DNA of 64,000 nucleotides from Sepiola atlantica (GCA_963556195.1 OY744523.1:72375288-72439287), one strand, 5' to 3'. Positions 9,589 through 21,979 are shown, numbered from the stretch's first letter. The notes: generated by a model not told the origin, from the letters alone. Numbers and translations are program-made.

Positions 9589-10406
9589 ATAATCTTCCGT
9601 CGGCACGTTTTGGAAACTAAATTCTAACTTTGACTCTGTCTTCATTGTAGCTGTCATCTGTGCTATATCTCGCAACCTATTACGTGCAAAGATATTCTTA
9701 GTTGTAATAGATTTGGCCAGTATCCAAGCCAGGACAACTTGAGTGTCTGTAACCACATACACCTTTTTTATCAGAGTGTCCCTCAAAGCTTTCGTTAAGG
9801 TAGGTAAACATTTTAGAGCCAAGAATATAGATAAAAGCTCTAATGTGGGAAGAGATTTACTCTTTAAGGGTGCCACTTTGGCTTTCGCAAACACCAGCGC
9901 TGACTGTCCATCCTGTACAGCATATGCTGCAAATCCATATGCCGCTTTGGAGGCATCACAAAATAAAAATAATGTTATTATTTTGTCCTCATTTAGGACC
10001 CTCCTTGGAAACGACACAGAGTCCAACCCGCTTAAATCCTTTGCGAGTACCTTCCAAATTCCTTTGGAATCTTCCGGAACCTCCTGATCCCAATCCAACT
10101 TCTGCTTCCAAAGTGCTCCCATCAACACTCTACTTCTCACTGTTATAGGAAGGTAAAGGTATAATGGATCGAATACCTTTGAAGCCTCTGACAGCAACTT
10201 TCTTTTTGTTGATGTAGTCCCATCGCATTCATGAAGAGAGATCTTTATAGTATCTTGTTCGGGCTGTATCCCAATACCTTCTCCTATCCAGAATCAAACC
10301 CTGACAGGGTGCCATCCGCCTCCATTTTCTTCCGTAACATCGCACTGTTGGTGCTGCAGGATTGTATCTCGAAGTTACACTTCTGCAGACTAAAGACTGT
10401 TGAGTA
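9589..10406 (-). pseudogene. BEL/Pao RNase H region
   Basis: The minus-strand segment continues the BEL pol after RT, with FDPLYLYLPITVRSRVLMG and WDQEVPEDS, motifs of the Pao retrotransposon domain. RNase H follows: FCDASKAAYGFAAYAV, LELLSIFLALK and VVTDTQVVLAWI. It ends near QNVPTEDYPAD, where the hAT inserted. The link to the RT frame (ending at 10407) lies in another frame with stops between 10198 and 10406, so this copy is broken. Confidence 0.82.
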
Positions 10407-12360
10407 TCAAGTAGACAGGATCTCGATGTTATTTCTTGTCTTCACCAGATTGTCTACATAGGAGTCATATATAAGCGGCTGGCAGGACTCATCTAAGGGA
10501 AACTCTTCCGCATGGTATTTCAATACATAATTCAGTATGAAACGGCTCACATTGAAGCCAAATAAGATGGTTGTATATCTATAACAATGCAAGTTTTCCC
10601 CCTTTTTTAGAAAGAAACAAAACCGATTGTGGTCCTTCTCCAGGTCGAGACGAATCATAAGGAATGCTTTCCTTATGTCAGCCAATAATGCATATATGTT
10701 GGTTCTGAAACGAATCAACAGTTCCAACATGTCTGCCATTAGGTTTACTCCTGGATAGGCCGCCTCATTCAGTGATACAGAATCTGCCCTCTTGTAGGAA
10801 CAATTAAAAACCGGTCTCACTTTTGTGGTTGTCTGGTCCGTAAGTCTGAGCACTGGCCTATGGGGAATCCAAATATAATTGTTAAAGTATTCAGGAGGCA
10901 CTGTTATCTCCTCTATTATACCTTCGTCTTCTTGCTGTTTAAAGACGTCCAGATATTGATCATAGAGATCTTTCTTCTCTAGGTCCTTAACTACTCTTTC
11001 TAGGACTCTAAGAGCAGCATTATAATTTGAAGGCACCGACTTTACCTTGCCTTCATACCAAGGCAGTTGTACATGGTACCGGCCATCTCTGAATGATATA
11101 GTGTCTCTGAACTCTTTTACCTTTTCTTCATCCAAGGTGGAGAATTCTTCTGAGGCAGGTAGTCCCAGCGATTCCATACTAAACATATTTTCCAGTCCTC
11201 GCTGGACATCGCTCTCCTCAAACCAAGGTTCTAGGGGGTCCTGGTAGCTCTCTTCTGGATTCAGTACAAAATCAATTTTGTGCCTTGGAAGTATGGGAAT
11301 TTTACTCATCAAGCAGGCATAATTGATATTTGCTCTTCCTCTTTGTTTGTTTCTTGGTTTTATTTGATTTTCATACAGGAAATGCCGGCTGTTGCCAAAG
11401 GGAACAAGTCCTCTCGGCGTTGAAAAAGCCGCTCCGTACATGCAGGGTACTATTCTAAACGGTTCCAGGAATTGAATTGCATCAATTCCCAATGGCCCCT
11501 CAATGCTGATATAACTGCCGTGGGAACTGTGTTGGGTTGCCAGTTTGTGCCTTTTTAGATTCTTGAGTATCTGAGGAAGCTCCTGCAATCTATATGAAAG
11601 ATTCAATTTGCTGGAAAGAATTGAGAGGGTGTGAACCCTTCCAGGAACCAGCCTCAAATCCAAAGAAGTTTCTTTAAAAGGCCTTGTCGCCGAGCCTAAA
11701 AAAGTTTTAACTTCCAACACCCTTTCCTTTGCTGAAGAAAGGCAATTTAATCTTCCTAGAACCGAGGTGTCCATGTAGGTTTTTTGGCTTCCCGTATCAA
11801 GCAGGCAGTTTATTTCAATCCTTTTCTCTTGCGTTCCTACCACCACGCTGATCACGGGAGACATGTAACTGTACTGATAGTCATTAATGTGAAGGCGGGT
11901 GTCCACACTCACTCCACTTTCGACTGTTGGGCACATTGCTGTTATATGGCCCTTAGCATCACAGCCACTACAGCTATTCTTCGTTTTTAATGGACACATA
12001 TTTCCCATGTGGGTCCTTTTTAGGCATTTAAAACACAACCAGAGTTCTTTGCACCTTGTAATTCTGGCTTCATGTGAAGTGTAATAGGGGCAATATTCAG
12101 GAGAATGTCCATTCTGCCTACAAAATCCACAATTCTGTGGTTTTGATTCCACCTTTGTGTTGAAGGTTTTCAGGGAAGAATAGGGTCCATCTTCCTCTTC
12201 TACCCTAAGCCTTGAAGAACACCATAGCTTTTCCATTGGGGCCCTTTCAGGTTTACTAATTATCAAAAACCTTTTCACTATTTCCGGTGTCTCTAAGAAT
12301 ATGGCTGATAATGTCTTTCCAGAAATCCTGATTAGCTCGCCCTTTACATCAGATGGTAGT
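10407..12360 (-). pseudogene. BEL/Pao Gag C-terminus, protease and reverse transcriptase
   Basis: A 623-residue frame (10407-12278) carries three Cys/His knuckle-like motifs (CGFCRQNGHSPEYC, CFKCLKRTHMGNMC, CSGCDAKGHITAMC). A DUF1758-type aspartic protease (NCLLDTGSQKTYM) follows, then the BEL RT with VRPVFNCSYK, LNEAAYPGVNLM, ALLADIRKAFLMI and the active-site box SYVDN. BEL/Pao elements commonly have YVDD, so this copy has lost the last Asp. The frame stops at 10407 shortly after the box. Upstream it is open through an in-frame TAA near 12362. Confidence 0.87.
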
Positions 12361-12478
12361 TAAGCGAACAACACTTGTGATATAATAATTGCTCCAGCAG
12401 ATGTATCATCATACAGGTCACAGTTGTACGAGGCCCTGAGTTCCCACACATCTGCCTGGGTTTTTATTATAAAGTCCT

Positions 12479-13235
12479 TCACTCCCACCACACCTTTGGG
12501 ACTCTTAAGGCGAAAATCCAGCATTCCTGGATAATTTCTCCTCTTATTTCTTCCTCATCCAGGTACAGGTCCTTCAATAACTTTAGAACCACTGGGTAGC
12601 TGCTTTCAGAAACAGAAAGATGGTCGATAAGTTGAAAGGCTCTACCTTCTAGGGAACACCTAAAAAAATATAATTTACTTGTTGCAGATGATATTGATGT
12701 TGCACAGTTCTCAAACTTAGTAAGAGAGTCTTTGAAGCTTCTCTTATTTGTTTCAAATTCCTTTCCACTGAAACGTGGCCCATTCAACTTTATTTTAAAG
12801 GGTTCCACCACAAAGGATGAATGGGCTGTTGGGTTGAAATGGAAGGATCTACCTGGTTCAGGGGTACCAGCTGCTTCCTGACTTTGAGGGTTGAATGGCT
12901 GGTCTACATTGGGGGATTGTTGGTTTTTAGAAAGGGCCACTGGAGTTTTTCCTTCTCTTGTTTCCTTCAAAACATTCATTTGCTGACGCACATCTCTCTT
13001 AAATCAGAAAGATGTCTGAAACAATTCGGCTAACTCTTCAGACTCCTCCTCGGCAGCCAGTTGTTCCTCCATTGTTCATGACACCGACTCTAGATCTTCT
13101 AGCCATCCTTCTATATCCTTTTCAAAGGACAAAAACACTTTCATCGACATTTGTTCCTTCTCTAGACTCTTTATGGTTGACCTTATCTTCTGTTGAGATG
13201 AGTCCTCCGTCTCTCTATTTCCCTCATGCTGACTG
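12479..13235 (-). pseudogene. BEL/Pao Gag N-terminal region (DUF1759-like)
   Basis: The core (12479-12991) contains the DUF1759-like signature FKIKLNGPRFSGKEFETN, KLYFFRCSLEGRAFQLI and LLKDLYLDEEEI, the usual Gag of BEL/Pao. The same frame extends upstream through an acidic, coiled-coil-like stretch (SLEKEQMSMKVFLSFEKDIEGW) to about 13235. It is broken by TGA stops at plus-strand positions 13004-13006 and 13076-13078. No convincing intact start is visible. The frame is lost near 12480 and resumes in the next segment. Confidence 0.8.
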
Positions 13236-13351
13236 GGTCGGCCATTTGGTCGGTAAAGGGAAAGGCAAGTTCATGTCACAGCAACGTTCTTTCCCGTTAG
13301 TTGTAAATCTCAAACTAACCTGTCTTAGTCAAAACGCTTCCTTTTGCAATA

Positions 13352-13764
13352 TGTAGGAAAAAATCCAAATTCTAAATCAATACCCTGAAAGGGACCGAGG
13401 CAGCAGTCGGGGGTGGGTTACAAAAGGAATTGCTCCCTTAGCGACCCAACCAATAGGTCTGGTAACAATATGTAATGGGGCAGAGAAAGGATTTCTCTGC
13501 AGGAGCAACGATCCAGCGTCTGGTCTATAGTGAGTCGAATAATGTACTAATTCTGGTCACTACTAAGCTCTAGAACTCAATAATACACTAACACTTTACT
13601 CCCCGGTGAGAGGTAGAACCTCAATTTATAGGCTTGAAATAACCTGCCACCCCCATCTTAACATACATAAATATCACCTCTTTATCTCTGCTCATGTTGG
13701 TCTTATCGCCACCCCACTTGAAGGCCGGCACCAGCAATCAGTATGTATCACCTTTTTTTCCACA
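13352..13764 (-). repeat. BEL/Pao 5' LTR
   Basis: Direct repeat of 533-946, starting TGTAGGAAAAAATCC and ending TTTTTCCACA. It lies upstream of the minus-strand gag and so is the 5' LTR. A primer-binding site beside it (below 13352) is not obvious. Confidence 0.9.
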
Positions 13765-14546
13765 TCGTAAAGACGAAGGCTACATTTATCCCCCTGTGAA
13801 ACAATTACTCCACCCCCACACAATTGCCAGTGAGACACACTGCAAGAGCCACTCCGTTTCGTGTGAAATTATTTTAGGTGGATCGTGCGATGTAGGGAAC
13901 AGAGAGTGAATCACTGCACTGCTTTATTTGTTGTGGTCCTCGTTTACAGGTTGGCACTCCTCCTAACAAAGCCGGATGTTTGATCTTTCAACAGCTCAAC
14001 TTATGTGTTAGAGGTAAATACAATCTTATCTTTCTGCTCACATCGTTATTCTGCCGACTAATCAGATCTAATCAAAGCGTCTTGATCAGCAGCTGTCCCG
14101 GCTGTATGAAAAGGCTGCGTTTTTATCACTCATGGCACACTCAGGGCTCTGCCCCCCACCTCGTTTCTTGATGAGATGATGTCTCCACCAACAACCACTT
14201 GCCACAGTAATCCCTGTTGAAAAACAGTGTTATTCACAACGACGATAATGATCAAGCAAACTTCATTCACAATGACAAACGAACTGGTCATCGCCCATCC
14301 AGCTATACACTATGACTAACATGTAACAGACCAACCTGGTCAGAGGTGTTATTTCAGACTTTTTCCTTCTCCTAGGTTAGTTACTCCACAGAAACGTTAG
14401 AGTTTAGTCTACCCTACTAGTTCATCAATAGCAGATAAATTGACTATTCTGTATTTTTAGGTCATAAAGTAACCATCACTCATTTGACTAAAAATGATAA
14501 CTCGATTCGACAACGCTACGTGCAGTTTTACTTTCATTTTTATATT

Positions 14547-14548
<2 letters not shown>
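13765..14548. other. Unassigned AT-rich sequence, no gene seen
   Basis: I see no coding frame, LTR or recognisable repeat here. Short frames exist but have no family resemblance. It is probably host intergenic DNA or an old repeat on the right flank of the BEL element. Confidence 0.4.

Positions 14549-14588
<40 letters not shown>
14549..14588. repeat. (TA)n microsatellite
   Basis: About 20 uninterrupted TA dinucleotides. Confidence 0.97.
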
Positions 14589-14592
<4 letters not shown>

Positions 14593-14841
14593 TTTCTAAA
14601 ATGAATAGTGATGAAAACATATTGTAAACATGACTATATTTTAAATTATTTTTCTCTAAACCTGGCAATAAGTTTTCATCCAAGCAACTTAAAGTAAATA
14701 CAGTGAGATTATAACTAAGTTGACGGCTAGACCATAACTCATTTTTTTATTTGTTTTAACTTAGTTCACCAAAACAAGGCAAGTTGCCACTGTAGACGTA
14801 AGGGGCTACTGAGAATTAGAGTAAAAGTTTTGGGAGTATTC

Positions 14842-16150
14842 CTAAATTGGGAGCTGTGCAGCAGGATGCTTGTTCACATTAGTTTTAAATTTCTGCATGT
14901 CGGTACAGTCGAGGGAGCAGGGAGGGAGTTCCAAAGGCTGGCAGCTCAAAGAAAAAAAACTAATGGAATAGAAGGTTCTCTGGCATCTAGGGACCTCCAC
15001 AATGAATGGATAGGATTTAGTTGATTGTCGGGTTATTCGAGTGTATTTATGTCGAGGGGGCACCAGAGCAGTAAGTTCATCAGAGTGCATTTCATTAAAG
15101 TACTTGTAAAACAAGCACAAAGATGCAACATTGCGGCGATGGGACAGGGGCTGGAGTTTGGTGGATAGTGAGAAGTTTTCTAGCTCGGTAGAGGGAGTCC
15201 ACTTTCTTTGCAGCAGCCTTGGCATTGTCTTCTATGCATTTGTTCCAATTCATGCTACCTGTGAATGTTAGACTGAGGAGTTTGAATGTTTGACTCTTAG
15301 GTAGGGTGTTATTTGCCATGACAATCGGTGGTTTAAGAAGTTTCTTGTAGTTCTTGAAGGAAAAGAGCTTTGTCTTTGTGGCATTAAATGTTACCATCCA
15401 TTTATGACCCCATTCCACTACAGACTAGAGGTCACTTTCTAAGGATTCAGCCATTGCCTCGGATATGTGTGTATCCGTTTTACCCACATGACAAGAGTAC
15501 AGCGTGGGGTCGTCAGCAAATATACCTATCTCAGACTCAATGTTATCAGAGAGGTCGTTTATGAAAATCAGGAACAATAAACGTCCAAGTATCGATTCCT
15601 GGGGTACACCAGCATTTATGTCATGTTGTTTGGATGAACAGCTATCGAGGATAACCTGGATCTTTCTTTTGGTTAGGAAGTATATAATTACATCAAGTAG
15701 TCATCCAGTAATACCATATGAATTAATTTATTATAATACCATATGAATTAATTTTTATTGATATATACAAGGCCTTGTCAAAAGCCTTGTATATATCAAG
15801 CGCTACTGCCCGAGCTTCACCTGCCTTATCCAGTGTATGATATATGTGTTCAGAGATGACCATTAGGATATTCGCAGTAGGCCGTTCTTGCCTAAATCCA
15901 TACTGATGGTCAGAAAGAAGTTTAGCATTAACGATGTGCTGGACTATTGCTGGATTGATTAAGGATTCAAAGATTTTAGCGTAGAGCGGGAGTAGACTGA
16001 TGGGGCGATATTTAAGAGGGTCAGTTCTATCTCCAAAATTCTTGAAGACTAGTACCACAGAGGCAATTTTCCAGCTATCAGGGAAGCAAGATTCGGCAAG
16101 GCATTTGTTGTAGAGTTTGAAGAGGACAGGGGCAGCTCAGCAGAGCATTT
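14842..16150 (-). pseudogene. Jockey-superfamily LINE reverse transcriptase, 5'-truncated fragment
   Basis: Read from high to low coordinate, the RT motifs appear in order across several frames: KYRPISLLPLYAKIFESLI, then HQYGFRQERPTANIL, ALDIYKAFDKAL, GVPQESILG, FLIFINDLSD, and an active-site box FADDPTLYS near 15500-15530. The thumb and C-terminus follow (FNATKTKLFSF, then LSHRRNVASLCLFYKYF and VEVPRCQRTFYSISFF). The start near 16150 lacks endonuclease and ORF1. Frameshifts and a local quasi-palindrome around 15720-15800 disrupt it. Orientation is opposite to most later elements. The wording fits Jockey/CR1-like LINEs, not the Tx1 families below. Confidence 0.85.
15757..15798. repeat. Inverted repeat (16-bp arms) inside the LINE fragment
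   Basis: TTGATATATACAAGGC (15757-15772) is followed, after a 10-base spacer, by its exact reverse complement. Directly before it (about 15711-15755) a unit of about 23 bases, ATACCATATGAATTAATTT and neighbours, is duplicated in tandem. Confidence 0.9.
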
Positions 16151-17440
16151 CTTTATTACTATTACTGTTAGAAACCCCCCTGTTTTAAGTACTTCTTTCT
16201 TTTCTTCGCAAATAAAGGAAAGAAAAGAAGAATTTAGAATAACGGGCATGAAGAGAAAGAATTTAAACATGGGATGAAAATAAAGACACAAAAAAGATAC
16301 TTAGCTTTAATATGTCATTAATAGAATAAAATGATTAAAAAAATAAGAAAAAGAAATAAGGCAAGGGAAAATGAGAAAAAGAAATTTAAATGAAATCTTT
16401 GCTTGGAATTTTCAATGCTTCCACCTTTTGAACCCTTAAACGGGTTAAAAAAAAATGGAAGCTTTGAAAATTCCAAGCTAAGATTTAGCATGCTTGTAGG
16501 CTGCAAAGCTCGCTTAAAACTGTTCAGTGCCATTTATTTATAGATAATGAAAGACAAAGAATAAAATTAGGTGTGTTTATATGTCTATATATTTGTATTA
16601 CACGGTTCACTTCTAAATTAACCGATCAATATGAATTTTGGAACACAGCTGTTTGGCGTAAGGTGTCCAAATGTGGGCTACATTTAATTAAATTTAGTTT
16701 TATAGAAAGGGGATAAAAAGGGGGTGTAATTCCTTCGTGAAAATCCAGATATCTGATTTTTGTGAAATTTTAACAATAGGTATTAATAAATTAATAAATA
16801 TTCCCCAAATTTCAGTTTCTTTTAAATATTTTAAAGGGTTTTAGGAGGGGGGGGGGCATAATATGGACACAAACTCCCAGTTTTAAATTACAATATATCA
16901 GATTTGCAATGAATTTGATCGATAGTCATTAGACACATATGAAACAAGATTCCCTCGATTTTAATTTCTTCTTAAGACCCCTTATGCTTAAGCCTTAAAT
17001 TGTAGACATTTCCTAGAATAAAAATCATTTAATGGATAATGATCAAAATTAGAATAAAGATTCTAGACATAAGGTTTAGTATCATCATATATGTATTTTA
17101 ATCTTCGTCGGGGCATAAAAGTGGTGCAAAACTGTTTAAATTAAACCTCGATATCGTAGATTTAACAACACAAAAATCGAAAATTAAACAAAAATACAGC
17201 TAATAACTGTCACCAATCGGTCGACAATTTTATTTTTGAGTTAAATCTACGACTCGACGTTTCACATCGATCAAAATCTGCCGTCATGTTGAATTCGGCG
17301 GGTTTACAAGACTCGGAACAAAATAAGTTGGCAGATAAGTAGAAAAGTAACTTTTTTCGCAGTTGGTAACAGTTATTTGTTGACTTTTTTTTTTTCCATC
17401 CCTTTTTTTCACTGTTGGAAATTCTACACAATCGCCCATC
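16151..17440. other. AT-rich spacer, no gene seen
   Basis: No supported coding sequence. It includes an imperfect hairpin at 16393-16485, a run of G near 16850 and many A/T runs. It may contain decayed repeats that I cannot name. Confidence 0.5.
16393..16485. repeat. Imperfect inverted repeat, about 31-bp arms
   Basis: The left arm 16393-16423 (core CTTGGAATTTTCAATGCTTCCA) pairs with the right arm 16455-16485 (core TGGAAGCTTTGAAAATTCCAAG), with a few mismatches and a 31-base loop. It could be a small fold-back element. Confidence 0.75.
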
Positions 17441-17635
17441 TTTGTGCACCCTCCCAGGCTTTGCTTCCCCTCTTTGGGGAGGAGTAAGTTTATTGCTTAC
17501 TGTCTGAGGCGCCCCTACCGGGGAATGCCGACGGGGCTGCCCAGGCAATTTTTAAACAGCCAGAGTGCTCAAATTCTCGAGCGCTGGTTCTTTCCCACTT
17601 TCCCGACCTTGTGGGAGGAAGATAAATAGAAGCAA
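17441..17635 (+). repeat. SINE-like head, first copy
   Basis: From GTGCACCCTCCCAGGCTTTG to about 17577 the sequence matches the head of the SINE-like unit at 22836-23425. The stretch CCTACCGGGGAATGCCGACG and the following GGCAATTTTTAAA are identical in both. After about 17577 it diverges into a short tail ending GGAAGATAAATAG, reminiscent of the LINE tail. I do not recognise the parent RNA. Confidence 0.6.
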
Positions 17636-17929
17636 CATACCAATAAAGTCAGAACATGAGGTAACGAAATCAAGTGATTTATAATCTAAGGGAGGTAACT
17701 TTCAAATATATTTTAATGAATTATTTCCCTTTAAATGTTTGCTTTTTTGATTGCTGAGAATTCTAAAACTGCTTTTTTCAGCTTAAATTATTTAAATTGG
17801 GGTTGCTTATATAGATAAGTGCACATACGAAAAACGCAGTTACAAACATGAAAATCGCAGTTCCAAATAAATTAACCAGAATACTCTTTTATATACTCAT
17901 GTATCAGGCAAAAATAGCTATCTACACCA

Positions 17930-17977
17930 AAAAATTATCGAATAGAATTTTAATCAAAATTCTATTCGATAATTTTT
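17930..17977. repeat. Perfect 22-bp inverted repeat with 4-base loop
   Basis: The arms 17930-17951 and 17956-17977 are exact reverse complements around AATC, centred on ATCGAATAGAATTTT. It sits just upstream of the 5'-truncated start of LINE family 1 copy 1. Confidence 0.95.
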
Positions 17978-18029
17978 GATTTGTCGGGGTTCAACACATC
18001 GCGACGTGTGTATACTTTTGAAAAAGATG

Positions 18030-19047
18030 CCAACAAAGACGGCTGGAGCATGGTCGTCAAAAAAGGAGGGCCTGGCTCCAAAACGGTGCAGCCCCCTGAT
18101 GAAGTAGGGATGCGGGGTCTCCAGAGGTCGTCCAAAGAGGATATGCCCACCAAGGAGCCGCAGCAACCCTCTGTCACGGCAGCGGCTACAAAAAGGAAGA
18201 CGGAGGTCCCCTTGTCAGCCACACCATCGTCCGACTCGGAAGGGGAGAAGATGGAGGACGACGCTGGTCCGGCTCTGGTGACAGAGAGCAAAGACATCAG
18301 GGAGAAAATCATCGTCAAGAAAAAGTCGAAGAAAGTAAAAGAGGCTGGGCCCCAAACACCTGCCCCAACGCCTGAAGAGATGACCATCTCTTCTGCTCAG
18401 TCCCCCGAACCCCCTAAACCCAAACCCTCCATTGAGCAGAAATCCCCCTCCCCCACTGAACCCCCCCCCCCCAGCTGGCTCTCGCTCTCTGTCCCAAAAG
18501 AAAGAGTCGGAGCCAAAAACTACCAACAGCAGAAATGCGTCGCCATCCCCAAGGAGGCAGAAAACAAGAACTCTCCTTCCTACCAGTGGACCTCATTTGC
18601 GATGCTAACCTGCATCATGCCGCTGCTGACCTCAACCTCCGGCAGAGAAGTGCGATCCGGCCGCTGCAGCTCCTTACTCAGGCTCAGGGACTGGATATCA
18701 CCAACCCGTCCAACTTCCCTTGCTCATCACCTTCGTAAGGAAGACGAAGGTCGGCAGAACAAAGGCCTTATGGAAGATGATAGAGGCCGCGAAGGGGGCG
18801 TTCCTGGGCCTGAAGTTGGTGGAGGATGGGCATGACTCCCTCGAAGAGTTGGGGGACAAATGTGAAGGGAGGGTCCCTTATACGTCCACCCCTCATTTTA
18901 TAGGGCCCTCAAGCTAATCTTTCCCTTGGATGTCGGAGGCATCTCCGAGACGGCCGTGCATCGTCAGAATTGCTCACTGGCAATATCGGGCATGCCTGCG
19001 GCATCCTGACTCCAAAAGACTTCAGACCAGTGATTGACACTAAATAG
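18030..19047 (+). pseudogene. LINE family 1 copy 1 ORF1 remnant
   Basis: Only the C-terminal half of ORF1 is present, recognised by PEEMTISSAQSPEPPKP, acidic SDSEGEKMEDDAG, and the conserved end (GHDSLEELGDKCEGRVP, FPLDVGG, ELLTGNIG in broken frames). At least three frameshifts occur (near 18470, 18720 and 18880). The zinc knuckle and N-terminus are missing because of 5' truncation. ORF1 proteins of this type bind element RNA. Confidence 0.8.
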
Positions 19048-19052
19048 TGCAG

Positions 19053-21979
19053 ATGGCCACGGACTTGATTCTAGGAAGCTTGAACGCAAGGGGCTTGAAA
19101 TCCTTAAGCAAAGCTGCCCGCATTCTGGGGATCTCAAGTCCTTTGACATAGATGTGGTTACGGTACAGGAACTCACTATGATTCGATTGACGATCACCGA
19201 CTGCTGTCGAAGCATTTCGATGTTTTTTCAGCATTCGGTGACCGCCAAGCTAGGGAAGTTTCTCTGTTAGTTAAACGCATCTTGTCCACAAGAGTAAACG
19301 TTGTACACACCGATGCTTCGGTGGTTCGGAGCGGTTAATCTAGAGAGTCGGATGGGTGTGAGACAAATCTGTCTGATCTGATGGCCGAATGTGATCTGGT
19401 AAACAGATTTCGTGTTGATCACCCGGGGCGGGAGTGGTGGACGTGGCTTTCTTATGGGCCTTCCGCTCCAAGTACTTACTTGGATCGGTTGTTAGTCAGA
19501 AGAGGCAACGTAGACTATATCTCTTGCCCCACGTTCCACTGGTTAGGCCATTCTGACCACAAATTACTTGTGGCCAGTCTGGAATTAGGCAATAAAAATC
19601 ACAAGTTAGCTGGGTACTGGAAGTTAAATACTTCCTTACTGGAGATACGTGACTTCCGGGACAGGCTAACTCTTAACTTTCAAAAAGGAATAGTGGGGGC
19701 GGTCACGGGAGTAAGTGGTGGGTTAACGCCAAAGTTGGCATTAGGCACTTTTCTGTTCAATATAGCCAATGCCTCGCCTTAAATCTTATTTAAGGTGAGG
19801 CGGAAGCAGAAAAGCGTTTAGAAAATAAGTTGGCCCGGGCGGTGGCTGGGGGGGGACTCCTTAGACATAGAACTAGCTACAGGGGACCTGAAACGTGCGG
19901 CTAACGCACGGTATGAGGGTCAAATAGTTAGATCTGGGTTAGAAAGAGTGTCCAACAAAGCCGTGATTGTTGACGCTGCAGAGCATAGAGCTCCACTATG
20001 TCGCTACTCGGCCGGGCCAAACACCCGGAAGGACACACCATTGTGTCGACTCGCAAGATTTACAGGAGGTTTCGTGAGCATTTCGTGGATCGTTTCACCC
20101 AACTGCCTAGACTCCGCATCGAGGAGTTTGGCAACTATTTAGCTGACTCGCCCCGACTGGAGGCGGCCCGAGCGGCTAGTTGTGATGTGCGCGTTACGGA
20201 ATGTGATGTCTTGGCTGCATTGAGGCAGGTCGGCTACGACAAATCTCCAGGACTTGATGGTTTGCCCTATGAATTGTTCTTGAGGCTGTCGCACATCTTC
20301 GTACCTATTCTGGTCAATGTGTTCAATCACTGGTTAAAACAGGGTTCTATCCCCAGTCAAGTCACCAAGGGAGTGATCACATTGCTTCAGAAAAAGGGCA
20401 CAGATGGTGGGGGTTTAGATGACTATAGGCCCATAACTGTGTTAAACACAAATTTAAAGATTTTGGGCAGAGTTCTTACAAATCGGTTGCAGGTTGTTAT
20501 CGGTGAGTTGGTCGAACCTGATCAGAATTATGCTGTGAAGGGGAGATCGATTCAGAACAACATGCATCTGATACGCACGATCATAGAGGGATTAGAAGAC
20601 GACACCAAAGCCGCGCTGATCAATTTACATCAGTCCAAAGCGTTTGACAGGGTCGACCATCGGTTCCTGGGATCTGTTTTAGAGGCTGCTGGTTTTACAC
20701 CGGACTTCCGCAGATGGATCTCCATTTTGTATCGCGGGCCGACGGCAGTGGTGCAGGTAAACGGGATGCAATCGGAGTCGTTTGCCGTTTCTTGGTCGGT
20801 ACGTCAGGGGTGTCCGCTGTCTGCCCTGCTTTACGTCCTTGCCTTGGAGCCTTTTCTCCGCAGGCTTAGGATGGGGGAGCCTGGACTGGCCCTACGCGGT
20901 ATTGCTTTTCCTGGCGGTGCGCGAGCCAGGGTTTCCGCGTATGCCGATGATGTCACCGTGTTCGTGTCATGCTTTCGAGACATTATCGCGGTGATTAAGG
21001 CACTCAAAAGGTACGAAGATGTTACAGGGGCCGTAGTCAACCTTAGCAAATCCAACAGCCTAGTGTTGGCTGCCTGGAGTTGCGCGTCTGCACTCCCATA
21101 CCTTTTCAACTGGACAGATGGCCAGATTCAGATCCTCGGCGTATGGTTCGCGCCGCGTCTCCAGCTTGATAAGAACTGGTCGGAAGTACAGTGTGAAGTC
21201 GAAGCGTCTGTGAGGATTTGGCTTCAAAGGGGGTTTACCCTTAAAGGACGAGCTGAGGCGTGCATTACGTACGTCTTTCACTCATTCTTTACCGATTGGC
21301 TGTACTAGCTCTGCCTGCGGACCGCCCGTTGGTTTTAACGCGTCTGCTTTTCACGCTTTTGTGGGAGATGGGGAAGCCCTAGTTCGTAGACAGATCTGTA
21401 CTCAACGTCCTGATGTGGGGGGCTTGGGAATGCCCGACTTGGCGAGCCATATGTATGCCGAGAGGTTAACATTCCTGAGCCGAACCTTGACTGAGGAGTC
21501 TGCGTGGTGCCCTGCGGTTGAGAATGCCTTTCCCAACCTCATCCCTGACCACTTGGCTGAATGCCGTCGTAAGCCAAGAGGTCAACCGCAGTTCTTGAAC
21601 GAATGCCGAGATGTGCTCAGAGTGCTGCCGGGGTCCAGTGACCTCGCAAGGTCTAGAAATAACCTATATCGGGAATTAGTGGTGGGGACCGCTTCGGATC
21701 CACTTGGGGGGCGACTTGGATTGCTGGAGGAGGAGGCTCGCTCTCAATGGAATTGGGCGCCAGGCCGGAGCCATCTCAATAATACTGAGTTCTCTCTGAC
21801 CTGTTGATTGGGCGGGTGACGTGCCTGGATTTAGCATCAGTTGTCTTCAACATCGACCCCTTGTGGTGCAGGGAGAAACGTATGGTTTTGCTCGCGATTT
21901 TAGTCGTAGCTAGACTTGTATATACTTCACGCTTAGATATAGGGCGTGGGGGGTGTCGCCGCCTTCTTATCATCATTTG
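19053..21979 (+). pseudogene. LINE family 1 copy 1 ORF2 (endonuclease-RT), broken
   Basis: The ATG at 19053 matches other copies (LGSLNARGL), but the endonuclease is degraded. About 125 bp containing its middle are missing near 19314. The part from 19381 retains STYLDRLLVRRG and LGHSDHKLLVASLEL. A 436-residue frame (19998-21308) holds RT with KSPGLDGLPYELFL, RQGCPLSALLYVLALEPF and SAYADDVTVF. Motif A reads LINLHQSKAFD where copies 2 and 3 have LINLDQSKAFD, so the catalytic Asp is lost. A further frame (21361-21807) carries the C-terminal region. The zinc-like end of ORF2 is mostly deleted near 21800. Confidence 0.85.

Larger units (their letters stand above)
533..13764 (-). mobile_element. 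BEL/Pao LTR retrotransposon, decayed, split by a gypsy and a hAT insertion
   Basis: Two 413-414 bp direct repeats (533-946 and 13352-13764) with TG/CA ends bracket a minus-strand gag-pol. The order is DUF1759-type gag, zinc knuckles, DUF1758-type protease, RT, Pao/RNase H region, integrase, DUF5641-like tail and a PHD finger. That order and these domains are typical of BEL/Pao. The LTRs differ at roughly 18 positions by my eye count, so the insertion is not recent. Two younger elements interrupt it: gypsy1 at about 2284-6657 inside the integrase core, and a hAT at 7555-9580 after RNase H. Several frameshifts and in-frame stops make it non-autonomous now. No clear target-site duplication flanks it: the left flank reads CTTCTC and the right flank TCGTAA. 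Confidence 0.9.
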
